Part shown: positions 27,869 through 37,222 of the stretch, piece by piece | Layout of the letters: the number at the start of each line of letters is the position of its first letter | How positions within the stretch are numbered: position 1 is the first letter of the stretch | Assembly (NCBI GenBank): GCA_000432575.1 | Contig: HF996781.1 | Coordinates: 1 to 64,000 of the forward strand | Direction of reading: 5' to 3' | Length of the DNA: 64,000 nt | Source of the DNA: Clostridium sp. CAG:762 | Lineage (GTDB): Bacteria; Bacillota_I; Bacilli_A; RF39; UBA660 | Position numbers and translations under genes: made by a program | Notes under the pieces: model-generated | Seen by the model: the letters and a program-made list of their open reading frames with translations, nothing else | The model's database searches: none | Told to the model about the DNA's origin: nothing

Positions 27869-28484
27869 TATAGTACTTAATTTTAATAGTAATTATTATG
27901 AATTTTATGAGTGGAATAAAAATGATAATATTATTAATGTTAGAAAGATACCAGTATTTAAAGTAGATAATCAAACTTATTATGATTTTAAATTTAATGA
28001 TATTATTGTTAATAATGATTTTCTTAAATTAATTGAAGATGAAACTTCTATATATTTGGGTAATACTAATAAATATATGTGTATAATTACTAATAGTAAA
28101 GAGGCAATTGGAATTATGTTTAATAAGAAGGGGTTAATTATTAAAAAAAGTAGTTTGATTATTGATGAGGAGAATGAGGTATTAGAGCTTGCTTATGATA
28201 TTCTAAATATTAAAATAGATTATCAAGTTAATAGAGTATGTAAAAAAATGCGTTTTATTAGTAGGAGTGAAGGGGAAAAGAAGAAAAAGATAATTAGTAG
28301 TTTAAATCATTTGTTAAAAATAAATAATTATGAATTAATTAGATATATTTATTATGATGTGTTTTTAAAAGAGGAAAAGGATGTAAATAAGATATATGAT
28401 GAATTAATAAATGTTATTGATAAAAATGAGACTATATATATAAATAGAATAAATTCTATCTTGGAACTTATTAGTAATCATTAA
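27852..28484 (+). CDS. Unknown cytosolic protein, possibly DUF3603-like
   Basis: A 210-residue soluble protein beginning YIYDIVLNFNSNYYEFYEWN, a start resembling a conserved Bacillota protein family annotated as DUF3603. The first 110 residues are beta-rich and the remainder is helical and basic (CKKMRFISRSEGEKKKK). The function of that family is not known to me and the match is from memory. Confidence 0.55.
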   Translation: MNYIYDIVLNFNSNYYEFYEWNKNDNIINVRKIPVFKVDNQTYYDFKFNDIIVNNDFLKLIEDETSIYLGNTNKYMCIITNSKEAIGIMFNKKGLIIKKSSLIIDEENEVLELAYDILNIKIDYQVNRVCKKMRFISRSEGEKKKKIISSLNHLLKINNYELIRYIYYDVFLKEEKDVNKIYDELINVIDKNETIYINRINSILELISNH

Positions 28485-28485
28485 A

Positions 28486-28516
28486 AAAGAAAGCTTTTTG
28501 AATTAAGCCTTCTTTA
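28486..28516. terminator. Bidirectional terminator between convergent genes
   Basis: AAAGAAAGCTT with AAGCCTTCTTT, one mismatch, 8-nt loop, A- and T-rich flanks. It overlaps the last codons of prsA. Confidence 0.6.
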
Positions 28517-29564
28517 ATGTATTTGTTTTATATGTTTCGTATTTTTCTCTTAAAACAGAATCTTCAAATTTAAGTTCATTTTTCTCTCTTATTTTGAATA
28601 ATGTTTCTGTATAAAGTTTACTATTTTCTTGGATTTTTTGTTCATATAATGTATCTAAAATATCACTTTTTACATCTTCTAAAGATGGTTTTTCTTTTTG
28701 TGCAATTTTATAAACAATGTGATATCCGTAAGAAGATTCTACTGGTGTTTTAGAATAAGTATTTACTTCAAGATTTTTCATTTCGTTTAGATATGCTTTA
28801 TCTAAATTAGAATTATAAGATTGAAAACTTAATTCTTCATAAGTAATTTTATCTTTATATTCTTCTTTTACTTCATCAAAACTCTTACCAGTATTTAATT
28901 TAGCAATGATTTCTTTAGCTAAGTTAAGTGCTTCTTTTTTCTTAGTTTCTTTTTCTTCATCAGTCATTTTATCATTAGTATCAGGTTTTACTAGCATGTG
29001 TTTAGTATTAACATCACCATATACTTCTTTGTCATAATATTCTTGGATTTCTTTATCAGTAATTTCTTTTTTAATGTAATCCTCAACTGCTTCGTTTCTA
29101 CGATAATCTAGTTTTAAATATTCGATAAAATCTTTATGAGATTTGAAACCATTGTTAGCAAGAAAATCTTCTTTAGAGGTTTGATAATATGTTTCATAAG
29201 TCTGATACCATCTTTCTGCAGTGGTTTCTAACTCTTTTAACATTTCATCAGTTTCTGGATATTTTTCATCTAATATTAATTTATCAATGGTATTTACTAA
29301 GATGTTTACTCCATAATAATTTTTCATATCACTATATAAATCATCGGCTGTAATAGTATGATCTTTTAATGTTACAACTGGTTGAGTGCCATCTTTTAGG
29401 GTAGCAATTTCTTCATCTTCAGTAACTATCATAATAAATAAACCAAGAAGTAATCCAATACCGAATCCAATTAATAGTCTTTGATTTTCATTTATCCATG
29501 CTAATGTTTTATTCCAAAAACTATTGCTTTTTTGTAAACTTTTATTGTTTTTTTTCTTTTCCAT
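28503..29564 (-). CDS. prsA: PrsA-like parvulin foldase, membrane-anchored
   Basis: A 353-residue protein. Basic N-terminus, one membrane helix (about 29-48), a helical SurA/PrsA chaperone region (about 65-175), then a parvulin PPIase domain (about 180-300) with TKHMLVKP and the closing GYHIVYKI. Unlike classical PrsA it has no lipobox Cys, so it is held by the helix. It folds secreted proteins outside the membrane. Start chosen at 29564 behind AAAGGATG; the longer frame upstream is not supported. Confidence 0.85.
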   Translation of the reverse strand: MEKKKNNKSLQKSNSFWNKTLAWINENQRLLIGFGIGLLLGLFIMIVTEDEEIATLKDGTQPVVTLKDHTITADDLYSDMKNYYGVNILVNTIDKLILDEKYPETDEMLKELETTAERWYQTYETYYQTSKEDFLANNGFKSHKDFIEYLKLDYRRNEAVEDYIKKEITDKEIQEYYDKEVYGDVNTKHMLVKPDTNDKMTDEEKETKKKEALNLAKEIIAKLNTGKSFDEVKEEYKDKITYEELSFQSYNSNLDKAYLNEMKNLEVNTYSKTPVESSYGYHIVYKIAQKEKPSLEDVKSDILDTLYEQKIQENSKLYTETLFKIREKNELKFEDSVLREKYETYKTNTLKKA

Positions 29565-29733
29565 AAACAACATCCTTTCTTCATACATAATATATAATAG
29601 CAAAAAACCCTAAAAATTACAATAATTAAGTTAAATATTTGACAAATAATTTGTTTAACTAGTAAAATGCACTCACATATTTTTCTTTTTACCATAAAAT
29701 ATTTGTGAAAAGAGAAAAAAGGAGGAATGAAAT

Positions 29734-29814
29734 ATGGGAAATTATACTTCTAGTGCGGCAATTGTACTTGTACTATTTATCTTACTTGTAATTATACTTG
29801 GGGCTTGGCTATAA
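29734..29814 (+). CDS. 26-residue membrane peptide, YjcZ-like
   Basis: Starts behind a perfect AAAGGAGG. MGNYTSSAAIVLVLFILLVI followed by ILGAWL is a single membrane helix of the YjcZ / 'tiny TM' sporulation peptide type (TIGR01732-like), where I-I-L-G is conserved. Too short for ordinary gene callers. Confidence 0.75.
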   Translation: MGNYTSSAAIVLVLFILLVIILGAWL

Positions 29815-29845
29815 AATAAATATTTAAGATAAGGAGGTGTTAGTA

Positions 29846-29950
29846 ATGGCTTGTAATTCATCATGTGGTAGTTCTTGTGGTAATGGTTTTTTAATTATAA
29901 TTGTACTTTATATTTTACTTGCAATCATTTTAGGTTCTTGTTTAATGTAA
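29846..29950 (+). CDS. 34-residue Cys-rich membrane peptide, YjcZ-like
   Basis: Behind AAGGAGGTG. The N-terminus carries CNSSCGSSCG, then one helix ending in AIILGSC. It has the same I-I-L-G core as its neighbour, with Cys added, which may form disulfides or bind metal. Probably co-transcribed with 29734. Confidence 0.75.
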   Translation: MACNSSCGSSCGNGFLIIIVLYILLAIILGSCLM

Positions 29951-29972
29951 TATAATAAAGGTTTGTGCCTTG

Positions 29973-30003
29973 ACTATCAATTATTAAATTGGTAGTTTTT
30001 TCT
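29973..30003 (+). terminator. Terminator after the mini-protein pair
   Basis: ACTATCAATT with AATTGGTAGT (10 bp, one G-U pair), ATTA loop and T6. Confidence 0.85.
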
Positions 30004-30097
30004 TAAATATTGAACAAAGTTAAAAAAAATAAAATAAAATGGTTTAAATTTATTATTAGTTATGCTATAATTGTTGTAGAGATAGAGGTGCATTTTT

Positions 30098-32131
30098 ATG
30101 AAATTTAGGGCGGAGCCAAAAGATGTAATGATGTTTATTGCTTTTTGTTTCTTTCTTCTTTATATGGTTGCGATTGGTGTACTTAATGCTACTAGTCTTT
30201 TAAATACAGGAAATTTTTATGGTGTTGTGCCATTTGAAGCTTTTTCAGGTGAATATATAGCAACAACTTTGACATTCTTTTTCCTTGTGTTAATAGGTAT
30301 TTTTGTTGCGGTTAGTTCATACTTTTTTGATAGAGAGAAGGGATTTGGCTTTAAGACTTCAAAAAAGGATAAAGGTTATTCTAGGTGGGCTAAAGATAAG
30401 GAAATTAAAACTGCTAAAAATATTCACGAGATAGATCCTAAGGCTTATACGGCTCCGTATGCTGGTATACCTGTAATAAATAATGGTAATAAGATGTGGG
30501 TAGATGATGGTGAGATGCACAATTTGGTTGTTGGTTCTACTGGTGCTGGTAAGACATCTTTAGTGGTTTTTCCTCAAGTGCATTCTTTGGCTAAAAAAGG
30601 TGAATCTATTATTTTAACAGATCCAAAAGGTGAATTATATGAGCAAACTGCTGAAATGTTAAAAGAGAGAGGATATAATATTATTGTTTTAAATTTTCGT
30701 AGTCCTCAAAATGGTAATGCTTGGAATCCGATGGCTTTACCATATAAGTTATATAAGGAAGGTAATACGGATAAGGCGATTGAATTATTAGATGACCTTG
30801 CTTTAAATATTTTGTATCAAGAAAAAAGTAGTGGTGATCCGTTCTGGGAGAAAACTGCAGCGGATTATTTCACAGGTCTTGCTTTAGGTTTATTTGAAGA
30901 TGCTAAAGAGGAACAGGTAAATCTTAATAGTATTAACCTTATGTCAAATGTAGGTGAAGAACGATTTGGTGGACCGAATAACAATTTTATTAAGGAGTAT
31001 TTTAATTCAAAAGATCCTTCTAAACCTGCTTATATAAATGCTTCAGGAACGGTATTTACGGCTGAAGAAACTAAACAGGGTATACTTGCAACATTTAAGC
31101 AAAAGATAAAACTATTTTCTTCGCGTGAGAATTTGTCTGAAATGTTATCTTATTCTGATTTTGACATGAAGGATATTGGTAGGAAAAAAACCGCGGTATT
31201 CTTAATTGTTCAAGATGAAAAGAAAACATTACACCCCTTAGCAACAATATTTATAAAACAATGTTATGAAACTTTAATTGATGTAGCTCAGGAATCGGGG
31301 GGGAAGTTACCTTTTAGAACAAACTTTATTCTTGATGAGTTTGCCAATATGCCTCCTTTGAAGGATGTTACGACAATGGTAACCGCGGCAAGAAGTAGGT
31401 TAATTAGATTTACATTTATTATCCAAAACTATGCTCAGTTAGCTCAGGTATATGGTAAAGAAAATGGAGATACAATTCGTGGTAACTGTAATATTCTATA
31501 TTTAATTAGTAATGAACTTGCAGCCTTAGAAGAAATAAGTAAAATGTGTGGTGAAGTAAAATCTAAAGAAAAAGAAAAAACTTCTTCGACACCGCTTGTA
31601 ACGGTAAGTGATTTACAAAGATTAAGTTACGGGGAAGCAATATGGTTGAGACTTAGAATGATGCCTTATAAAACTAAGTTGACTGACCACTATAAAATGA
31701 GTTTTGGTAAAAAATATGAAAAAGCAGGATATCCTATTCGTGATAAAAAGGAAGTTCAGTTGTTTGATTTGAAGCAATTTGTTAAAGATATGAAAAAGAA
31801 TCAAATGCAACAAATGTTAGGTGATATAGGTGATGGTCCTGAAATTAATCCAATGCCTTTTGGTCTACCTGGTTTAGGTGGTATGAATGGTGGAGCTAAT
31901 CCGTTTATGAGTTCTAATAATGAAATGCCTCAAACGTTTAATGTTGATGATTTGGTTAAAAGAATTGATGCTAAGATTGCTGAATTAGAAGAAGAGGAAA
32001 AACAAGAAAAGGCTGCTCAAGAGAAACAGGAAAAATTGGATAATAAAGAGAAAAAGAATGATAAGAAATTATATGAGGATGATACCGATGATGATAAATT
32101 CTTTGATGACTTTTTCAATGATGAAGATTAA
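30098..32131 (+). CDS. VirD4/TraG-type coupling ATPase
   Basis: A 677-residue protein. Two N-terminal membrane helices (about 9-32 and 50-73), then a FtsK/VirD4-like motor: Walker A GSTGAGKTS near 145, Walker B-like NFILDEFANMPP near 409, and the VTAARSRLIRFTFIIQNYAQL segment near 429. A Met/Gly-rich stretch (about 575-615) and an acidic coiled tail end the protein. Such ATPases feed DNA or proteins to type IV secretion channels. No relaxase, VirB4 or int gene is adjacent. Confidence 0.9.
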   Translation: MKFRAEPKDVMMFIAFCFFLLYMVAIGVLNATSLLNTGNFYGVVPFEAFSGEYIATTLTFFFLVLIGIFVAVSSYFFDREKGFGFKTSKKDKGYSRWAKDKEIKTAKNIHEIDPKAYTAPYAGIPVINNGNKMWVDDGEMHNLVVGSTGAGKTSLVVFPQVHSLAKKGESIILTDPKGELYEQTAEMLKERGYNIIVLNFRSPQNGNAWNPMALPYKLYKEGNTDKAIELLDDLALNILYQEKSSGDPFWEKTAADYFTGLALGLFEDAKEEQVNLNSINLMSNVGEERFGGPNNNFIKEYFNSKDPSKPAYINASGTVFTAEETKQGILATFKQKIKLFSSRENLSEMLSYSDFDMKDIGRKKTAVFLIVQDEKKTLHPLATIFIKQCYETLIDVAQESGGKLPFRTNFILDEFANMPPLKDVTTMVTAARSRLIRFTFIIQNYAQLAQVYGKENGDTIRGNCNILYLISNELAALEEISKMCGEVKSKEKEKTSSTPLVTVSDLQRLSYGEAIWLRLRMMPYKTKLTDHYKMSFGKKYEKAGYPIRDKKEVQLFDLKQFVKDMKKNQMQQMLGDIGDGPEINPMPFGLPGLGGMNGGANPFMSSNNEMPQTFNVDDLVKRIDAKIAELEEEEKQEKAAQEKQEKLDNKEKKNDKKLYEDDTDDDKFFDDFFNDED

Positions 32132-32134
32132 CAA

Positions 32135-32167
32135 AAGGAAAACTCAAAAAAAGTTTTCCTTTTTTTC
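32135..32167 (+). terminator. Terminator after coupling ATPase gene
   Basis: AAGGAAAACT with AGTTTTCCTT, 7-nt loop, T6. The following 200 nt show no gene. Confidence 0.85.
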
Positions 32168-32373
32168 AAGAGAAGATACACATATATAATTTTATTAAAT
32201 TTATAGCAAACAAAAATATAAAAAATTGATAATGATACAATTGTATAGTTATATGGATTATTTAAAATTAATATAAAGGAGCTTATTTACAAAGTCCAAA
32301 GACATTATTTCCTGCTTGATTTCTTATTAGCACTGTGATAGTATATGAAGTATAAGAGAAATTGGGTGATTTT

Positions 32374-33456
32374 GTGAAAAACTGTTATGTTCACATTCCT
32401 TTTTGTAGTAGGATATGTTCTTATTGTGCATTTCCTAAAATGTATATGTATGAAAAATATGTAGATATATATTTAGATGCTTTAGAAAAAGAAATTAATT
32501 CTTTATATAAAGGTGAAGTTCTTGATACATTATATATTGGTGGTGGAACTCCAACTAGTTTAGATATTAATAGATTAACTAGATTATTACAAATACTTAA
32601 GAAATTTAAACTAAGTGATAACTATGAATTTACTTTTGAGTGTAATATTGAGAATACTGATAAGGAAAAATTACAGTTATTAAAATATTATGGTGTAAAT
32701 AGATTAAGTTTTGGTGTTCAATCTTTTAATAAAAATATGTTAAAATTATTAAATAGAGATTATACTAAGGAAGATATATTTGATATTATAGATACAGCAC
32801 ATATAGTGGGTTTTAAAAATATAAATATTGATTTAATATATGGAGTACCTAATGAAAACTTAGATATTTTAAAGAAAGATATATCATTATTTTTAAAGTT
32901 AGATATTACTCATATATCTACATATGCCTTAATGATAGAGAATAATACTGTTTTAAGTAATTTAAACTATAAGAATATAGATGAAGATTTAGAATATGAA
33001 ATGTATTCTTATATTAAAGATAAATTAGTAGAAAATAATTTTAATCATTATGAAATAAGTAATTATTCTAAAGTAGGATATGAATCTAAACATAATTTAA
33101 ATTATTGGAATAATAATTCTTATTATGGATTTGGACTTGGAGCAGTTTCTTATATTGATAATTATCGTATAACTAATACAAGTAATATGAGGAATTATTT
33201 AAATAATAGATATGAGAAAGAAAGGGCTTATGAGGATAAAAAAACTCAAATAAGTAATGAAATAATTCTTGGTTTGAGAAAAACTGAAGGTATATCGTTA
33301 ACACATTTTGAAAAAAAATTTAATATAAAAATAGAAGATATTTATGATATTAAGAAATTAATCTATAATCATATGTTAGAAGAAGAAAATGGTTATTTGA
33401 AGATAAATGAAAAATATTTATATATTTCTAATGAAATATTATGTGAATTTATCTAG
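32374..33456 (+). CDS. hemW: HemW-like radical SAM protein
   Basis: A 360-residue protein. The [4Fe-4S]-binding motif CSRICSYC near 11-18 follows YVHIPF, the HemW family opening. Then LYIGGGTPTSL near 55 and LSFGVQSFNKNMLKLLNR near 113, with a short C-terminal HemN-like domain. HemW members are heme chaperones rather than coproporphyrinogen oxidases, and I assign it here on the opening motif. GTG start at 32374 behind GGGTGAT. Confidence 0.85.
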   Translation: MKNCYVHIPFCSRICSYCAFPKMYMYEKYVDIYLDALEKEINSLYKGEVLDTLYIGGGTPTSLDINRLTRLLQILKKFKLSDNYEFTFECNIENTDKEKLQLLKYYGVNRLSFGVQSFNKNMLKLLNRDYTKEDIFDIIDTAHIVGFKNINIDLIYGVPNENLDILKKDISLFLKLDITHISTYALMIENNTVLSNLNYKNIDEDLEYEMYSYIKDKLVENNFNHYEISNYSKVGYESKHNLNYWNNNSYYGFGLGAVSYIDNYRITNTSNMRNYLNNRYEKERAYEDKKTQISNEIILGLRKTEGISLTHFEKKFNIKIEDIYDIKKLIYNHMLEEENGYLKINEKYLYISNEILCEFI

Positions 33457-33492
33457 GTTTATGATATAATTACTAATGAGAGTAGGTGTTTT

Positions 33493-33999
33493 ATGTCATT
33501 AAATAATAGAGGTTTTATGATGGCTGAATTAATGATTACATCAGTAGTAATAATGATTAGTATAGTTTCTTTATATACGGGTTTTAATAAGATATACACT
33601 AACTATAAAGTAAGGAATAGTTATGATGATAGTAATTTATTATACGGAACTAAATTGATTAAGGATTTTTTAATAGATCAAAATAAGATTAATTTACTTA
33701 TTAAGAATAATAAGGATTATATTAATATTAGTTTATGTAATTTAAATTTTGAATGTGTTGGAGATGAATCTACTTATTATAATGATATAAAGAGAATATA
33801 TGATATAAATAATATTTATTTTTTAACTTATAAAATGAATAATGTAAAGATAAATGATAATAGTTTTTTAAGTGATTATATTGATTATTTGAGAAAAGAT
33901 AGTAATATGGATAAGAGTGATTATAGGAATGGATATAGAATTATTGTAGAAACTAAGGATAATAGATATTCTACTCTTGGTCTTATATCTAATTATTAA
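33493..33999 (+). CDS. Type IV pseudopilin-like protein
   Basis: A 168-residue protein with a class III signal (NNRG|FMMAELMITSVV), in which Glu is at position 5 after the prepilin-peptidase cut, and one N-terminal helix. The body carries two Cys (near 81 and 86). It starts a run of two pseudopilins, mscS, an HD protein and a third pseudopilin. Confidence 0.75.
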   Translation: MSLNNRGFMMAELMITSVVIMISIVSLYTGFNKIYTNYKVRNSYDDSNLLYGTKLIKDFLIDQNKINLLIKNNKDYINISLCNLNFECVGDESTYYNDIKRIYDINNIYFLTYKMNNVKINDNSFLSDYIDYLRKDSNMDKSDYRNGYRIIVETKDNRYSTLGLISNY

Positions 34000-34009
34000 G
34001 GGAGAGAAT

Positions 34010-34627
34010 ATGAAGTTAAATAATAAAGGTTATATGTTAGCAGAGATAATAGTATGTTCTATAATAACGTTTGCTATTGCGTTTTTTCTAGTAGATATTG
34101 CTATTAATTTTAAGAAAAAAGCAGAAATAAGTTATCTTAATAGTAAATATATGGTAAATTATTCGTTAATTAATAAGAATATTATGGATGATGTAGAGAA
34201 TTATAATTTAAAGAAGGTTGAATTTAAGAAGAATAATAATACTTATTATATAGATTTTAGTTATTTAGTTAATGAGGATATTGTATTAAAAAGATTAACT
34301 TTACAGAATGGGGATAATGTTATTAATTATAAATATGGAGTATATGATAGTAATTATATTAAGAATGATTATTATGTGGAAAAGAAATTGGATAATATGG
34401 GTGTTACTGATATTAATTTAGTTAATAAGTGTTATGGGGATACTATAAGTAAAAATAATGTATGTATTAAAAATAATAATTATCAGGGTGTAAAATTAAA
34501 ATATAATGGATTACTTAATATTTATATTAAGACTGATAATACATTTATAGATAATAAAGAAATGGTAATAGTAATACCTTATAACAATTATGAAACTGTT
34601 ATTATACCTAATGAGGAGGAGTTATAA
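34010..34627 (+). CDS. Type IV pseudopilin-like protein
   Basis: A 205-residue protein with prepilin signal NNKG|YMLAEIIVCSIITF, a membrane helix and a Lys/Asn-rich extracellular body with two Cys near 143-152. Start at ATG 34010 behind GGGAGAG. Its stop overlaps the mscS start by 1 nt. Confidence 0.75.
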   Translation: MKLNNKGYMLAEIIVCSIITFAIAFFLVDIAINFKKKAEISYLNSKYMVNYSLINKNIMDDVENYNLKKVEFKKNNNTYYIDFSYLVNEDIVLKRLTLQNGDNVINYKYGVYDSNYIKNDYYVEKKLDNMGVTDINLVNKCYGDTISKNNVCIKNNNYQGVKLKYNGLLNIYIKTDNTFIDNKEMVIVIPYNNYETVIIPNEEEL

Positions 34628-35430
34628 TGTTAGATTTTATTTTATCAAAAAAATTTTATTTACCTATTATTTATATAATAATAGGAATGATTATTTATTT
34701 AATTATTTGTAATTTAATAAATGGATTGAGTCATGTTAAGAATAAGCATGTTAATTATAAAAAACAAACTACTATTATTGGTTTATTTAAAAATGTTATT
34801 AAAGTATTAATAGTAGTAATAGTATTTATGATGATACTTTCATTATATGGAGTAGATACTACTGCTATCGTGGCTTCTTTGGGGGTAGTTGGAGTAGTAG
34901 TAGGTCTTGCTTTTCAAGATATTTTGAAGAATTTGCTCGCGGGTATTACAATTATCTTTGATGACCATTATTCAATTGGAGATAATGTAAAAATAAATGG
35001 TTTTCAGGGAGATGTTATATCTTTAGGGCTTCAAACAACAAAGATTAAGGCTTATACTGGGGAGGTATTTATTATTGGAAATTCTAGTATTAATGAAGTG
35101 ATTAATTATAGTTTAAATGCTTCAAAATTGATAATAGATATACCTATTAGTTATGATATTGATTTAGATAAATTAGATAATGTTATGAACGAAATAAAAG
35201 GTAAAGTAAGTAAATTAGATAATGTTATAGGTAATGTTGAATTACTTGGTATTGAAGAATTTAATGCTTCTTCTATTAAGTATCGTATGGTATTAGATTG
35301 TAAGTCAATGTGTCAATTTGGAGTAAAAAGAAATATTCTAAAAATGGTTAAGGAAGATTTTAATAATAATAAAATAGATATACCGTTTAATAAATTAGAT
35401 ATTTATATAAAGGAGAAGAAAAATGGATAA
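34627..35430 (+). CDS. mscS: Small-conductance mechanosensitive channel (MscS family)
   Basis: A 267-residue channel with three membrane helices. The pore helix is IVASLGVVGVVVGLAFQDILKN near 80-101, with Gly/Ala packing. A cytosolic beta domain follows (DNVKINGFQGDVISLGLQTT near 119). It opens under membrane tension to release osmolytes on hypo-osmotic shock. Confidence 0.93.
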   Translation: MLDFILSKKFYLPIIYIIIGMIIYLIICNLINGLSHVKNKHVNYKKQTTIIGLFKNVIKVLIVVIVFMMILSLYGVDTTAIVASLGVVGVVVGLAFQDILKNLLAGITIIFDDHYSIGDNVKINGFQGDVISLGLQTTKIKAYTGEVFIIGNSSINEVINYSLNASKLIIDIPISYDIDLDKLDNVMNEIKGKVSKLDNVIGNVELLGIEEFNASSIKYRMVLDCKSMCQFGVKRNILKMVKEDFNNNKIDIPFNKLDIYIKEKKNG

Positions 35431-36007
35431 GGTAGCAATTTTTAAGAAGGAATATAGTTATATAAAAGATATAAATATTAAAAAAGATTTAAAGTATTTA
35501 GTTAGCATATTACCAGATTATTTCTTTGAAATACCAGCATCTTCAACAGGAAAGTATCATCCTTCGTTTTCTTTGGGTGATGGTGGGTTAGTAAGACATA
35601 CTAAAGTAGCGGTTCGTATTGCTCATGAGTTACTTATAACGGAAACGTTTGGACAAGCATTTACTGAACATGAAAAGGATTTAATAATTATGGCTTTGGT
35701 ACTACATGATGGAGTTAAATGTGGAATACCCGAATCAAAGTTTACAAGAGCAGATCATCCTTTGTTGGTTTCAAAATTAATTATGGAAAATAAAGATAAA
35801 TTAAAATTAGATATAGATGATATAAGATTATTATGTTCACTTATTGAATCACATATGGGAGAGTGGAATAAAGATAATTATACAAAAAAAGAAATATTGC
35901 CTAAACCAGTAACTAAGTTACAAAGATTCGTGCATATGTGTGATTATTTAGCAAGTAGAAAATTTTTGGATGTTCAATTTTGTGATAATGAGATTGTTGG
36001 AGGTTAA
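35423..36007 (+). CDS. HD-domain phosphohydrolase-like protein
   Basis: A 194-residue protein with an HD-type metal site: RHTKVAVRIAHE near 53, LVLHDGVKCG near 87 (HD pair), a further His in RADHPLLV near 104 and Asp in HMCDYLASRK near 172. The substrate is unknown; relatives act on nucleotides. It overlaps mscS by 8 nt and precedes a pseudopilin by 1 nt. Confidence 0.8.
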   Translation: MDKVAIFKKEYSYIKDINIKKDLKYLVSILPDYFFEIPASSTGKYHPSFSLGDGGLVRHTKVAVRIAHELLITETFGQAFTEHEKDLIIMALVLHDGVKCGIPESKFTRADHPLLVSKLIMENKDKLKLDIDDIRLLCSLIESHMGEWNKDNYTKKEILPKPVTKLQRFVHMCDYLASRKFLDVQFCDNEIVGG

Positions 36008-36008
36008 T

Positions 36009-36392
36009 ATGAAGTTAAATAATAAGGGGTTTACTTTAATAGAATTACTTGGAGTTATTGTAATTTTAATGGCTATATTATATTTAGCAATACCTTCTTT
36101 AACATCTTCGGTAGAAAGAAGTAAAAGTAAGCAATTAGAAAAAAAGAAGGAATTGATTATTTCTGCAGGGGAACTTTATATAAGTGATATTAAAACAACA
36201 AAGAGAAAATGTAGGATAACGCTTAATACATTAAAAAATGAAGATTATCTCAGTAGTATAACTATTCTTAATCCTTTTAATGATAAGGAAGAAATAAAAG
36301 GAGAGGTTATTTATAATAAAGATAGTGCTGATATATATACTTTTTGTATGGATAATGAATGTGATAATTATAAAGATATAGAGGAATGTTAG
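36009..36392 (+). CDS. Type IV pseudopilin (ComGC/GspG-like)
   Basis: A 127-residue protein with a canonical prepilin N-terminus (NNKG|FTLIELLGVIVIL), one helix and a short globular part with three Cys. The ribosome site GGAGG lies inside the end of the HD gene. Relatives are pseudopilins of competence or secretion systems. Confidence 0.85.
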   Translation: MKLNNKGFTLIELLGVIVILMAILYLAIPSLTSSVERSKSKQLEKKKELIISAGELYISDIKTTKRKCRITLNTLKNEDYLSSITILNPFNDKEEIKGEVIYNKDSADIYTFCMDNECDNYKDIEEC

Positions 36393-36407
36393 TAATTTAT
36401 ATCTTTT
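36372..36407 (+). terminator. Terminator after pseudopilin gene
   Basis: AAAGATATA with TATATCTTT, long loop, T-rich end. Confidence 0.6.
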
Positions 36408-36704
36408 TTTCTAGCATTTATACTTGTTCCTGAATAAATATAATGATGCTAATATAAGGACAAGTAAGGAAATAAATGATATAGAAACAAAATATTATTT
36501 AGAAGGCAAGAAAATTATATTTGAAAAAACAAATAATAATGTGCTATACTATATGTATAATTAAGTTGATGATTTAGTTGTTTTCAATTATAACTAATAA
36601 ACATATTACTATGATAAAGAGATTATTTATATAACTTAAATAGTAGGTATTATAACTCCTTATAAATGGGATGTTAGTTATACTATGGAAGGTTGGGAAG
36701 AATA
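36408..36704 (+). other. Gap with a possible gene fragment
   Basis: About 297 bp. One frame reads LNKYNDANIRTSKEINDIET and continues to a TAA near 36564, with no ATG start; it is probably a C-terminal remnant of a lost gene. A GGTTGGGAAG ribosome-like stretch precedes the next gene. No other structure seen. Confidence 0.4.
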
Positions 36705-37205
36705 ATGCTAGAAAAGATAAAACAAATAATTAGAATGCCTATAGTAAAAGCAGTTATTGTGGCATTAATAATATTTATCGTGATAAATATTATATTTGTA
36801 TTTGAATCAATATATCCAATTTATACTTTTTATAAAATGAAATATGGTATTAATATGCCAGAGCCTAAAGAAATAGAAAGAATTTACACAAGTGGTAGTG
36901 ATTATAAAGTAGTAGAATATTTTAAGTTATATTATAGTGATTATGAATATGAAAGAATGATAAATAAAAGAATTTTTCAAGAAATGGATAAAAAAATAGT
37001 TAATAATATTTTAAAAGAAAGTTTAATGATGTTTCCTAAATATGTTTTAAGTGAGAATGAAAATGTTATAAATGATAGTAATTATTATAGTTATCATGAC
37101 CACACGAGTTTATTTTTTGAAGATGCTGGTGGTGCTAATGATGTAAATCTTATGATATATGATTCTAAAAATAAAGTAATTCATGTATTACATTATAGTA
37201 ATTAA
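36705..37205 (+). CDS. Unknown single-helix membrane protein
   Basis: A 166-residue protein with a basic N-terminus, one membrane helix (about 10-35) and an extracellular part that ends HDHTSLFFEDAGGAND...VIHVLHYSN. The His/Asp cluster is notable but matches no family I know. The ATG at 36705 has a better ribosome site than the in-frame upstream ATG. Probably in an operon with 37223. Confidence 0.55.
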   Translation: MLEKIKQIIRMPIVKAVIVALIIFIVINIIFVFESIYPIYTFYKMKYGINMPEPKEIERIYTSGSDYKVVEYFKLYYSDYEYERMINKRIFQEMDKKIVNNILKESLMMFPKYVLSENENVINDSNYYSYHDHTSLFFEDAGGANDVNLMIYDSKNKVIHVLHYSN

Positions 37206-37222
37206 TATAGGAGATAATAATT

